A DNA stretch of 20,384 nucleotides from the NCBI GenBank assembly GCA_964463485.1, contig CAYXDO010000187.1, positions 1 to 20,384 of the forward strand. The letters are read 5' to 3'. This document shows positions 1 to 6,530 of this stretch, one piece after another. Under the pieces are notes generated by a model. It was not told the origin of the DNA. It was given only the letters and a program-made list of their open reading frames with translations, and made no database searches. This DNA comes from CAYXDO01 sp964463485. Its GTDB lineage: Bacteria; Myxococcota; Kuafuiibacteriia; Kuafuiibacteriales; Kuafuiibacteriaceae. Positions within the stretch are counted from its first letter, which is position 1. Every line of letters starts with the position of its first letter. A program made the translations under genes and the position numbers.

Positions 1-12
1 TGCGAGGACTTC

Positions 13-57
13 GTGCCCGTGCCCGTGCCCGTGCCCGTGCCCGATCCTGATCCTGCC
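13..57. repeat. Hexanucleotide tandem repeat
   Basis: Five exact head-to-tail GTGCCC units (13-42) are followed by two GATCCT units (43-54). An open frame crosses the repeat as alternating Val-Pro then Asp-Pro, but it runs on antisense to the YraN-like gene, so I read this as non-coding simple sequence. Such arrays change copy number by slippage. No function is visible. Confidence 0.8.
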
Positions 58-140
58 TCTAAAGGCATCACCTATGAGCGTGATCTAGTCATCCCAAGTC
101 ATCCCAAGACCATACGGCAAGTCGAGTCCGCGAAGCTCAC

Positions 141-161
141 GCGCAGGCAAGATGCCTGCGC
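141..161. repeat. Perfect 9-bp hairpin, 3-nt loop
   Basis: GCGCAGGCA (141-149) and TGCCTGCGC (153-161) are exact inverted repeats around the loop AGA. It lies about 75 bases past the end of the minus-strand YraN-like gene. It has no T-run on either side, so it is not a standard intrinsic terminator. It could be a dispersed intergenic palindromic repeat or a transcript-end structure. Confidence 0.6.
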
Positions 162-191
162 TCCCAGGGCTGGAACCAGAATGAGCGGGAA

Positions 192-208
192 CGTCCGATT
201 TTCGGACG
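192..208 (-). terminator. Possible terminator hairpin after the YraN-like gene
   Basis: CGTCCGA (192-198) and TCGGACG (202-208) form an exact 7-bp stem with the loop TTT, 27 bases beyond the stop of the minus-strand YraN-like gene. No U-tract follows on the minus strand. The terminator role rests only on position and symmetry, so it is weak. Confidence 0.35.
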
Positions 209-234
209 AGCGACTCGTTCGATATTCGGAACCC

Positions 235-615
235 TCACACCATCGGAGCTCCTCCCATCACGCCCGCGTCGAACGCGTCCCGAAACACCAGGACCTTCGT
301 CCTCCGCCCGCGCACCACGGACACCACGTCGAATCTCACGTCCGGCAGCCGACCTTGCCATTCGGCCAGGTACGCGACGGCGGCCCGAACCACCCGCCGC
401 TGCTTCCCCCACCGCACAGTCTCCGCCGGATCGCCGCTCGTCTCGTCGGCCCGGGAACGAATCTCGAGGAACACCAAGATACCCTCGTGCCAAGCCACTC
501 GGTCGACCTCTGCCCCCCCGCCGCGCCAATTCCTCTCGATCACCTCATAGCCTTGTCGGATCAGCGCGGCCTCGGCCGCTTCTTCTGCGAGGTCCCCCAC
601 GTTCTTCGTGTTCAT
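235..615 (-). CDS. YraN / UPF0102 family nuclease-like protein
   Basis: A 126-residue protein. The order NVGDLAEEAAEAAL, GYEVIERNWR, AEVDRV, then VFLEIRSR follows the UPF0102/YraN plan, a restriction-endonuclease-like fold whose family motif is roughly G-E-I-D ... E-V-K-x-R. The acidic positions are Glu36, Asp38 and Glu51; the usual Lys is Arg (EIRSR), a conservative change. Length is normal for the family. The ATG at 615 is chosen because the family homology begins there: the open frame continues upstream, but that part is antisense to the neighbouring amidotransferase gene and has no family motifs. A GGAGGG run abuts the ATG, too close for an ideal ribosome site. Divergent from the next gene. 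The family has been proposed to act on DNA, but its role is not settled. Confidence 0.85.
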   Translation of the reverse strand: MNTKNVGDLAEEAAEAALIRQGYEVIERNWRGGGAEVDRVAWHEGILVFLEIRSRADETSGDPAETVRWGKQRRVVRAAVAYLAEWQGRLPDVRFDVVSVVRGRRTKVLVFRDAFDAGVMGGAPMV

Positions 616-655
616 CCCTCCGCCAACAGCACCCTCCGTGCCGACTTGACCGCTG

Positions 656-1411
656 GTGGAAAACGCGGTCCTGAAGGGCATGCCAAGACCGCTCGTCGTC
701 GTGACCCTCGATGAGTCCGAGACCCTTCGCAGAGGAGTCCCCGTACCGACGGTCGTCGTGAAGCGGGCGTACGCGGACGCTGTGGAGCGGGCCGGCGGCA
801 TCCCGCTCATGGTGGCTCCTTCTGCCGAGCGCGAGGTGATCGACGGGATCATCGAGGTCATGGACGCGCTGGTCCTCACGGGTGGAGCCTTCGATATCGA
901 CCCGACCTTGTCTGGAGTGAAGGAAGGGCTGGCGCGCGAGACCAAGCCGCGACGAACCCGCTTCGAGCTCGCGCTCGTCGAGGCGGCGCTCGAGAGGAAG
1001 GTCCCCGTGCTGGGTGTTTGCGGCGGCATGCAGCTGCTCAATGTCGCCCTCGGAGGCACGTTGATCGGTGACATCGGCACGGAGGTCGAAGGGGCGATCG
1101 AGCACGAGCAAGCCAATCCGATCACCGAGCCAAGCCACCGGATCGAAATCACGCCGGGCTCCAGGCTCGCCGTCTTGGCCGGAGACTTCGTCGCAGAGGT
1201 GAACACGACTCACCATCAAGCCGTTGGAAGGCTGGGTCGCAGACTCACCGTGACGGCCCGCGGCCCCGACGGAGTGATCGAGGCGATCGAGCACGAAAAT
1301 GGAGCAGCGCTCGGAATTCAATGGCACCCCGAGCAGCTCCCCGATCGACTCTCCTTGGAGCTCTACGCCAACCTCGTGCGAACGGCCCGAACGACGGGCG
1401 AGAAGGGCTGA
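656..1411 (+). CDS. Class I glutamine amidotransferase-like hydrolase, peptidase C26 family
   Basis: A 251-residue cytoplasmic enzyme. Its family (PuuD/C26) hydrolyses gamma-glutamyl amide bonds, for example gamma-glutamyl-GABA in putrescine breakdown. The nucleophile Cys is in GVCGGMQLLN (about residues 119-128) and the catalytic His-x-Glu is in IQWHPEQ near residue 223. LVLTGGAFDIDP matches the family's oxyanion-loop region, and NTTHHQAV is also typical. Start: GTG at 656 gives the full frame, but ATG at 680 (MPRPLVVV) follows GAAGG and gives a 243-residue protein that starts closer to the conserved strand, so it may be the true start. Divergent from the YraN-like gene with a very short shared upstream region. 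No puu-type neighbours are present, so the substrate is unknown. Confidence 0.85.
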   Translation: MENAVLKGMPRPLVVVTLDESETLRRGVPVPTVVVKRAYADAVERAGGIPLMVAPSAEREVIDGIIEVMDALVLTGGAFDIDPTLSGVKEGLARETKPRRTRFELALVEAALERKVPVLGVCGGMQLLNVALGGTLIGDIGTEVEGAIEHEQANPITEPSHRIEITPGSRLAVLAGDFVAEVNTTHHQAVGRLGRRLTVTARGPDGVIEAIEHENGAALGIQWHPEQLPDRLSLELYANLVRTARTTGEKG

Positions 1412-1453
1412 GGACGCCCGGAGCGCCTGGGGCATCATGAGCAAACTCTTCGC

Positions 1454-1470
1454 CCGTCCCATCGGGACGG
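1454..1470 (+). terminator. Hairpin downstream of the amidotransferase gene
   Basis: CCGTCCC (1454-1460) and GGGACGG (1464-1470) are exact complements around a 3-nt loop (ATC), 42 bases after the stop at 1411. There is no T-tract; a purine-rich run with two copies of GGAGGCAAGGCG (1469-1480 and 1488-1499) follows. It may mark the transcript end, but this is not proven by sequence. Confidence 0.35.
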
Positions 1471-1770
1471 AGGCAAGGCGGGGAGGAGGAGGCAAGGCGC
1501 GATGGGCGGCTTGATGAACGTAGAGTCGAGCGCTGTAACCAGAGCAGTCACAGGCTCGAGTGGCGCTCGAGGATAACTTTCGGAACGAGTGGAACCGTGG
1601 GGCTTGCTGGCGACTTTGGTTTTCTCCCAAAACCTGGCGTGACGAGCAGAGTGACTCGTTTGGTCACGGAAACCTCGCGAGTGACCGCCCGGGTCAAAAC
1701 AAGATGGTCCAATCCAGCCAAGATGATCGATGGAACCCCCGCACGATCGATGGAGCCCCGCGACTCGGGG

Positions 1771-1870
1771 GCACGAAAATCATTCGAAACGCAAGAACTC
1801 ATCCAGAGAACTCGAAAAATCACCCAGGCCGCACGAAAATTATCCAGATCCGACAAAAATTAGGTTCTTC
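1771..1870. repeat. Degenerate ~20-bp A-rich tandem repeat
   Basis: Related units recur about every 20 bases. GCACGAAAAT at 1771 and at 1831 are identical and exactly 60 apart; between and after them lie AAGAACTCATCCAG (from 1793), CGAAAAATCACCCAG (from 1813) and ACAAAAATTA (from 1853). The loose consensus is CACGAAAATCATCCAG. The run is markedly A-rich within a GC-rich neighbourhood. The spacing is close to two helical turns, so it could present binding sites on one DNA face, or it may be a decayed tandem array. Confidence 0.55.
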
Positions 1871-2076
1871 GCACTTCTTGCGGTCATCGCCCGAACGGGC
1901 CGCGGTCGCCATTCGCAGCGGCCTCGAACTTGCTTGGCCCGGCATCTGGTCTACGACTTCCGTATGATGACGTTCGCCGCGAAGGCTCTTCCGGAAGCCG
2001 TGGAGCTTGTTCCGGTTTTCCGACCCACGGCACACAGCCTAAAGTCTACGGTCTGCGCGGCCGGTCGTGAATCAGT

Positions 2077-2134
2077 GCCAAGTCAGTGCAGTGCAGTGCC
2101 ACTTGGCTGCGGCCGGCTGCGGCCGGCTGCGGCC
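2077..2134. repeat. Inverted repeat plus 3 x GGCTGCGGCC
   Basis: GCCAAGT (2077-2083) pairs with ACTTGGC (2101-2107) across a loop made of repeated CAGTG units. This overlaps three exact 10-bp units GGCTGCGGCC at 2105-2114, 2115-2124 and 2125-2134. The block lies about 140 bases before the cytochrome operon. It could be a transcript-end structure, a regulator site or simple-sequence expansion. Confidence 0.7.
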
Positions 2135-2270
2135 CGTCGGCCGCGCTCGGCGCGTTCGTGACGGAATTTGACCCATGATGAGTTTTTCGAAAATCCCTGT
2201 TCTAAGAACACACCGTGCCATTCGCAGTCGCTCGTCCACTCCGCGTCCACGGCTGTTCGTCGAGTAACCG

Positions 2271-4055
2271 ATGAAGCGAACCCATGCCATACTCTCGATC
2301 CTCTCATGCATCTGTGCGACCGCTGCGAGCGCCCAAAACCTCAGTGGCATCGTCGTCGACGCTTCGGGTGCGCCGCTGCCGGGAGTTCGTGTTCGGGCGG
2401 CCCGGGTGGCTTCCGGCCAGAGCCCGGTAGTCTCGAACGACTACATCACGACAGGCGAGGACGGCGCCTTCTCGATCCCTTCGCCCTCGAGGCCCGGTGA
2501 GTACGTTTACATTTCGTTCGGCAAGAACCGATACGAGATCGTGTCCGGAATGGTGGACGGGAGCGCGGGCGTGAACCTGGGCAGGATCCGGCTGACGCCG
2601 GTGACTCCGATTGACAACCCCAACCACGACTGGGTGCCGCCCTACTTTCCGGTGGACGATACGAGCCGAATGGGCTGCAACTTCTGCCACGGGGAGCAGT
2701 ACCGCGCGTGGAAGGACTCGTTGATGGCGATTTCCGCCTCACCCGAAAACACGTGGGTGCGGAGTCTCTATGAGTCGACGCAAGGACCGAGTTATCGGAC
2801 CGAGAACCCAGACAAGGCGGGACCCTGCGCCAACTGCCATGCGCCGGCCGCAGCGATCGACGCACCGAGCGAGACTGTATTGAGCGAAGTCTCCGGCGTC
2901 GCTGAGAACGGCGTGTTTTGCGCGGTGTGCCACAGCATCCGCGAGATCCGAGACGTCCAGAAACCGGGCGTGGACGGTTCGCTCGTACTCATTCGCCCCT
3001 CCGCTTGGACCGCGCTGTTCGCATACGGACCCTACGATGACGCCGCGAGCCAACCCATGACTACGTCCTACAACCCGCTCATCAAGGAGGCGCGTCTCTG
3101 CGCTGGCTGCCACGAGTGGACCAACGACCTCGGCGTTCAGGTCCTTTCCACTTTCACGGAGTGGTCGGAGATGGCGGGCGCGGACCCGGACGCTCTGGTC
3201 TGCCAGGATTGCCACATGCGGAAGCGGATCGGGAGCTATACGCCGCCCGATCCGACGCTTGGGTACATTCTCGACAACGAACACATGGCGGGCATGTACG
3301 CGAACCTTCGGCGGCGGGACACGATGTCACCGCACGTGTTTCGAGGCGGGCGCGAGCTTGCAGAGGAAGCCGCCGAGCTTTCGGTCGGCATGAGGCAAGA
3401 GGACCGGGAGCTGGTGATCACCACGACCGTGTCGAACACGAACGCGGGCCACGCCCTACCTACAGGCATGCCGTTCCGCCACGTACTCATGCAGGTCGAG
3501 GTCAAGTTAGGAGGCCAGTTCTTGACTCAGACCGGCGGGCCGACGATCCCGGACTATGGCGGCGAGGGGACCTCGGAGCGGGACCTCGCAGGGAAACCGG
3601 GAAAAGGCTACGCGAAGGTCGTGGGTGATGGCCTCGGTGCGCGGAACGTCCCGTTCTGGCGGGCCTCGGAGGTCCTCGAGGACACGCGGATCCGTGCGGG
3701 TGAGTCGGAGGTCCTCGAGTTCCGCTTCGCGCTCCCGAAGTCTGGGGGTCCGGTCGAGGCTCGCGTCAGCCTGATTTACCGGCGAGCCTTTCTCGAGCTG
3801 GTTCGGCAAAAAGGTTGGATGATGGACGACCTCGTCATAGGCAACGAGCGGATCGAAGCCACCGTCCCTCCGGCCCCGGTCGATGACGAGCCTGAGCCGG
3901 TTCCCGAGCCCGAGCCAACGGTGACTCTGGATACGAGCAACAGCGGTTGTAGCTGCGACACGGGTCGTCAGAGCGCCGCTCCCGCGCTCCTGCTGGCATT
4001 CGGCGGGCTGCTGTTGGGGCGAACGAGAGGACGGCGAGCGAGGCGACGCAGGTGA
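2271..4055 (+). CDS. Secreted pentaheme cytochrome c with MYXO-CTERM-like anchor
   Basis: A 594-residue exported protein. A signal peptide (1-21, ending AASAQ) leads into a carboxypeptidase-regulatory-like/Ig-like domain (about 23-110; GIVVDASGAPLPGVRV). Five CxxCH heme c sites follow: CNFCH (136-140), CANCH (186-190), CAVCH (217-221), CAGCH (277-281) and CQDCH (311-315). Residues 360-530 look beta-rich and have no heme. A Pro/Glu linker (EPEPVPEPEP) precedes the tail: Cys560 and Cys562, a hydrophobic helix (APALLLAFGGLLLG), then an Arg-rich end. This is the tripartite plan of MYXO-CTERM sorting signals, which in myxobacteria place proteins on the cell surface after processing. It leads a run of coupled redox genes, and its stop overlaps the next GTG. 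Role inferred: a surface-exposed electron carrier or reductase; the substrate is unknown. No strong ribosome site precedes the ATG. Confidence 0.88.
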   Translation: MKRTHAILSILSCICATAASAQNLSGIVVDASGAPLPGVRVRAARVASGQSPVVSNDYITTGEDGAFSIPSPSRPGEYVYISFGKNRYEIVSGMVDGSAGVNLGRIRLTPVTPIDNPNHDWVPPYFPVDDTSRMGCNFCHGEQYRAWKDSLMAISASPENTWVRSLYESTQGPSYRTENPDKAGPCANCHAPAAAIDAPSETVLSEVSGVAENGVFCAVCHSIREIRDVQKPGVDGSLVLIRPSAWTALFAYGPYDDAASQPMTTSYNPLIKEARLCAGCHEWTNDLGVQVLSTFTEWSEMAGADPDALVCQDCHMRKRIGSYTPPDPTLGYILDNEHMAGMYANLRRRDTMSPHVFRGGRELAEEAAELSVGMRQEDRELVITTTVSNTNAGHALPTGMPFRHVLMQVEVKLGGQFLTQTGGPTIPDYGGEGTSERDLAGKPGKGYAKVVGDGLGARNVPFWRASEVLEDTRIRAGESEVLEFRFALPKSGGPVEARVSLIYRRAFLELVRQKGWMMDDLVIGNERIEATVPPAPVDDEPEPVPEPEPTVTLDTSNSGCSCDTGRQSAAPALLLAFGGLLLGRTRGRRARRRR

Positions 4056-4525
4056 GCCCGAGGCGTTTGGCCCGCTGCGAGCGCCTTTGGCTCCTGGGGC
4101 TCCTCGGGATCGGTGGTTGCTTCGATCTCGGGACTCATCCCTGGGAGCCCGAGACCGAACCTATCCCGTTCCCCACGAACGTGACCACCTCGACGGTGAG
4201 TGCCGGCCCAGAAAGCTCGAGCCCGACTCCGATGGAAGCCTGTTCCAGGGCGCCCGAGGAGTTCACGGTGCTACTCGTTCTGAACAAGTTCGTGCCTGCG
4301 CGGCTCGAGATTTGTGCCGGGGACACGGTCACGTGGCAGAACCAAGACTCGAAGGAGCACACGATATTCTCGGGTACTCCAGAAACTCCGACCGACCTTC
4401 TTTCCACGACGAAAATTTTTCAAGGCCAGAGCTTCTCATTTACCTTCGAGGTGCCCGGAGAGTACGTATATTACTGTTCGGTCCACAAAAAGAAGATGCG
4501 AGACGCGGTCGTGGTGGTCCGGTGA
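4052..4525 (+). CDS. Cupredoxin (plastocyanin-like) lipoprotein
   Basis: A 157-residue protein. A lipoprotein-type signal ends at Cys23 (LLGIGGC), followed by a Ser/Thr/Pro linker to about residue 65 and then one cupredoxin domain. Likely type 1 copper ligands are His103 (KEHTIFSG), Cys142 and His145 (YYCSVH), and Met149. The C-x2-H-x3-M spacing is slightly unlike the classical plastocyanin C-x2-H-x4-M. The GTG start at 4052 overlaps the previous stop (GTGA), and its own stop overlaps the next GTG, indicating translational coupling. The family shuttles single electrons via Cu(I)/Cu(II). Here it is presumably tethered in the periplasm or on the outer membrane between the cytochromes encoded beside it. 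The lipobox has Gly at -1 and -2, so lipidation is probable rather than certain. Confidence 0.87.
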   Translation: MSPRRLARCERLWLLGLLGIGGCFDLGTHPWEPETEPIPFPTNVTTSTVSAGPESSSPTPMEACSRAPEEFTVLLVLNKFVPARLEICAGDTVTWQNQDSKEHTIFSGTPETPTDLLSTTKIFQGQSFSFTFEVPGEYVYYCSVHKKKMRDAVVVVR

Positions 4526-5682
4526 TCGGGAGTCTCCCCGCGCGAGGATGGTGGCCTCTGCTTTTGCTCGCTTTGCCGTCGACGGCTCACGCCATCCCTC
4601 GCTTCGCCATTCGGACGGGAATGCCGTGCGTGGCTTGTCATGTAGACCCAGCGGGCGGAGGGCTCCGAAACGACTACGGTCGCGGAGTCCAAGCGGCGAT
4701 CGCGCTCCCGCTAGAGCTCGTGGCTATCCCAGACGACGCGCCGCCGATCGGCCGCCTCTCGGACGCCGTGACGATGGGTTCCGATCTGAGAGTGTTGTAT
4801 CAGTTTCTCCGAAAGACCGACGCACCGCAGCCCCGAATCAATTCGTTCTACTTGATGGAGGCGGGCCTTTACGTGGCAGCGGACCTCTGGAAGCAACTCA
4901 CCCTGTACGTTGCCCCCGTTTTTTTCGGCAACGAGTCGATCTTCTTCGATGCAATGGGGCTCGTGCGGCTGCCGTTCCTGGACGCCTATGTCAAGGTCGG
5001 TCGATTCACACCTCCTTACGGTATCAAGCTGCCCAACCACTCCTCGTTCACGCGAAAGCGCCTGGGCTTCAATATCCGCACGAAGGAAGTCGGGGCCGAG
5101 GTTGGTTTGTACCCAGGCCCTTTCTCGGTGCAAGTCGCGGCCTTCAACGGAGTCGCGGAGGCGGACGCGGAGTGGGACGACAATGCGGCCAAAGGGTTCT
5201 CGACTCGGATCTCGGCCCTCTTGAAGACGGCGCCGCTCAAGCTCGAGCTCGGATTATCTGGGTTCTACAACGTGGCCGGGAGCTCGGAGGCCGACGACCC
5301 GAGCGGCGTCGACACTCGTATCGAGGACTTGAGGGTCGGTGTGTTCGGGGGCGCGGCCATTGGCCGCTTCACGTACCTCGGCGAAGTTGATTACTGGCTG
5401 CAGGACGACCGGACCGCCGAAGCGGCGGTCGGCCAACTCATCTCCTATCAGGAGCTTGGTTTCCTCGCGTTTCAGGGCCTCGACCTCGTGCTCACCTATG
5501 AGCTCCTAGATGCAGACGTGTCGCTCACGGGCAACGCCGTCCATCGGATCGGCGGGGGGCTCGACGCCTATCTATGGCCCTTCTCGGAGCTGAGCATCAT
5601 TTACCGGGCCACGGTGGCCGATCCGCGCGCGGAGCTGGCCCGGCTGCACGAGCTGGCGGTCGTCGCACACTTCTACTTTTGA
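4522..5682 (+). CDS. Outer-membrane beta-barrel protein with one heme c site
   Basis: A 386-residue protein. A signal peptide ends near residue 24 (PSTAHA). Just after it, CVACH (36-40) can bind one heme c. The rest has alternating aromatic/hydrophobic beta strands separated by Asp/Gly/Asn-rich turns, and the chain ends in a C-terminal Phe (HFYF), the usual outer-membrane barrel signature. The start is the GTG at 4522, overlapping the cupredoxin stop (GTGA); the frame is open further upstream, but that part is out of frame within the cupredoxin gene. I do not recognise a named family. By analogy to porin-cytochrome conduits, a barrel carrying its own heme at the N terminus could pass electrons through the outer membrane. 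It could equally be a porin whose heme faces the periplasm. Confidence 0.85.
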   Translation: MIGSLPARGWWPLLLLALPSTAHAIPRFAIRTGMPCVACHVDPAGGGLRNDYGRGVQAAIALPLELVAIPDDAPPIGRLSDAVTMGSDLRVLYQFLRKTDAPQPRINSFYLMEAGLYVAADLWKQLTLYVAPVFFGNESIFFDAMGLVRLPFLDAYVKVGRFTPPYGIKLPNHSSFTRKRLGFNIRTKEVGAEVGLYPGPFSVQVAAFNGVAEADAEWDDNAAKGFSTRISALLKTAPLKLELGLSGFYNVAGSSEADDPSGVDTRIEDLRVGVFGGAAIGRFTYLGEVDYWLQDDRTAEAAVGQLISYQELGFLAFQGLDLVLTYELLDADVSLTGNAVHRIGGGLDAYLWPFSELSIIYRATVADPRAELARLHELAVVAHFYF

Positions 5683-5690
5683 GGTAAACA

Positions 5691-6530
5691 GTGCTCGACG
5701 CCGGACTCGCGACTCTCATCCTCCTCGCACTCCCAGCCCAGTCTGCGCTGACTTCGACGGAGGCAGCCGAGGCTCCCCCGGCCACGTCGTTCTTCGAGGA
5801 AGTCGAGGACGAGACTCTCGGCCCGGTCGAGATCGCGGCGGCCGTCGCCCGAGGAGAGCGTGCCTTTCGCTCACACTGCGTCACGTGTCATGGCGTCACC
5901 GGCCGAGGAGACGGGCCGTCGGCCCGGTGGCTGTCGCCGCGCCCGCGAGATCTCGTGCGGGGTGAGTTCAAGTGGCGAACGACACCCACCGGCGAGATGC
6001 CCACCGATCGTGATCTGTTGCGAACGATCGACGAGGGCGCGCCTGGCACCGCCATGCCCTCGTTTCGAAAACGACTCCCCGAGCAGATGCGTCGAGACCT
6101 CGTTCAGTACGTAAAGACATTCTGCCCGCGCTTCAAGCAACCGCTGCCAGCCGCACTCGACATCCCCGAGGTGCCCGGTGCATCCGAGGAGCTCATCGCG
6201 CAGGGGAGGGCACTCTTCCAACGGTTGAAATGCTGGGAGTGTCACGGCGAGACGGGCCGGGGCGACGGCCCGTCGTCGGGCACGCTGGTGGACTCCGAGG
6301 GGCTCCCGATCGAGGCCTATGATTTTACGAGCGGCGTGTACAAGGGCGGCGCGACGCCGGAAGCGATTTACCGAACCTTCATGACGGGGTTGAACGGCAC
6401 GCCAATGCCGTCTTTCGCCTTGTCCATCTCGGCGGGTGAGCGCTGGCCGCTCGTTTTTTACACTCTCTCGCTCCATCGGGAGCGAGGGATCTTCGACTAC
6501 CTATTCGGGTCCCTCGAGCAGCAACCATGA
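5691..6530 (+). CDS. Periplasmic diheme cytochrome c
   Basis: A 279-residue exported protein made of two class I cytochrome c domains. After an N-terminal hydrophobic signal (about 1-19), domain 1 has CVTCH (63-67) with a likely axial Met122 (GTAMPSF). Domain 2 has CWECH (181-185) with a likely Met239 (GTPMPSF). GRGDGPS follows both heme sites, which suggests internal duplication. The GTG at 5691 is preceded by GAGG with 6-base spacing, the best ribosome site in this operon, and lies 8 bases after the barrel stop. Its own stop overlaps the next ATG. It resembles soluble or weakly anchored electron carriers that link bc complexes to terminal acceptors. Partner candidates are the heme-barrel, the cupredoxins and the octaheme bc subunit. 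Confidence 0.9.
   Translation: MLDAGLATLILLALPAQSALTSTEAAEAPPATSFFEEVEDETLGPVEIAAAVARGERAFRSHCVTCHGVTGRGDGPSARWLSPRPRDLVRGEFKWRTTPTGEMPTDRDLLRTIDEGAPGTAMPSFRKRLPEQMRRDLVQYVKTFCPRFKQPLPAALDIPEVPGASEELIAQGRALFQRLKCWECHGETGRGDGPSSGTLVDSEGLPIEAYDFTSGVYKGGATPEAIYRTFMTGLNGTPMPSFALSISAGERWPLVFYTLSLHRERGIFDYLFGSLEQQP

Larger units (their letters stand above)
1412..2270. other. Long gene-free, repeat-rich intergenic region
   Basis: About 860 bases without a convincing gene. Several overlapping short open frames exist on both strands, but none shows a recognisable domain or a good start, and their composition follows the DNA repeats. Visible content: a hairpin at 1454-1470; GTGAC/GGTCA boxes repeated at 1651 and 1681; GATCGATGGA repeated at 1725 and 1745; A-rich units of about 20 bp at 1771-1870; inverted and tandem GC-rich repeats at 2077-2134; and the perfect palindrome TTTTCGAAAA at 2184-2193, close to the start of the cytochrome operon. 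The promoter of that operon should lie in the last 150 bases, but no sure -35/-10 pair could be fixed. Confidence 0.6.

Noticed and set aside
13..714. Open frame starting in the Val-Pro hexamer repeat
   Set aside because: Runs antisense through the YraN-like gene and its composition follows the repeat and the opposite codons; no domain.
545..1630. Long minus-strand frame opposite the amidotransferase gene
   Set aside because: Shadow of the C26 gene; no start signal or recognisable family.
1771..1870. CRISPR array in the intergenic repeats
   Set aside because: The units of about 20 bp are degenerate and contiguous, without unique spacers or cas genes.
4087..4521. N-terminal extension of the heme-barrel gene
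   Set aside because: Overlaps the cupredoxin gene out of frame; the signal peptide starts only at the GTG at 4522.
4314..5390. Arg-rich plus-strand frame across the cupredoxin and barrel genes
   Set aside because: High Arg/Ser/Pro content is typical of an out-of-frame reading of GC-rich coding DNA.
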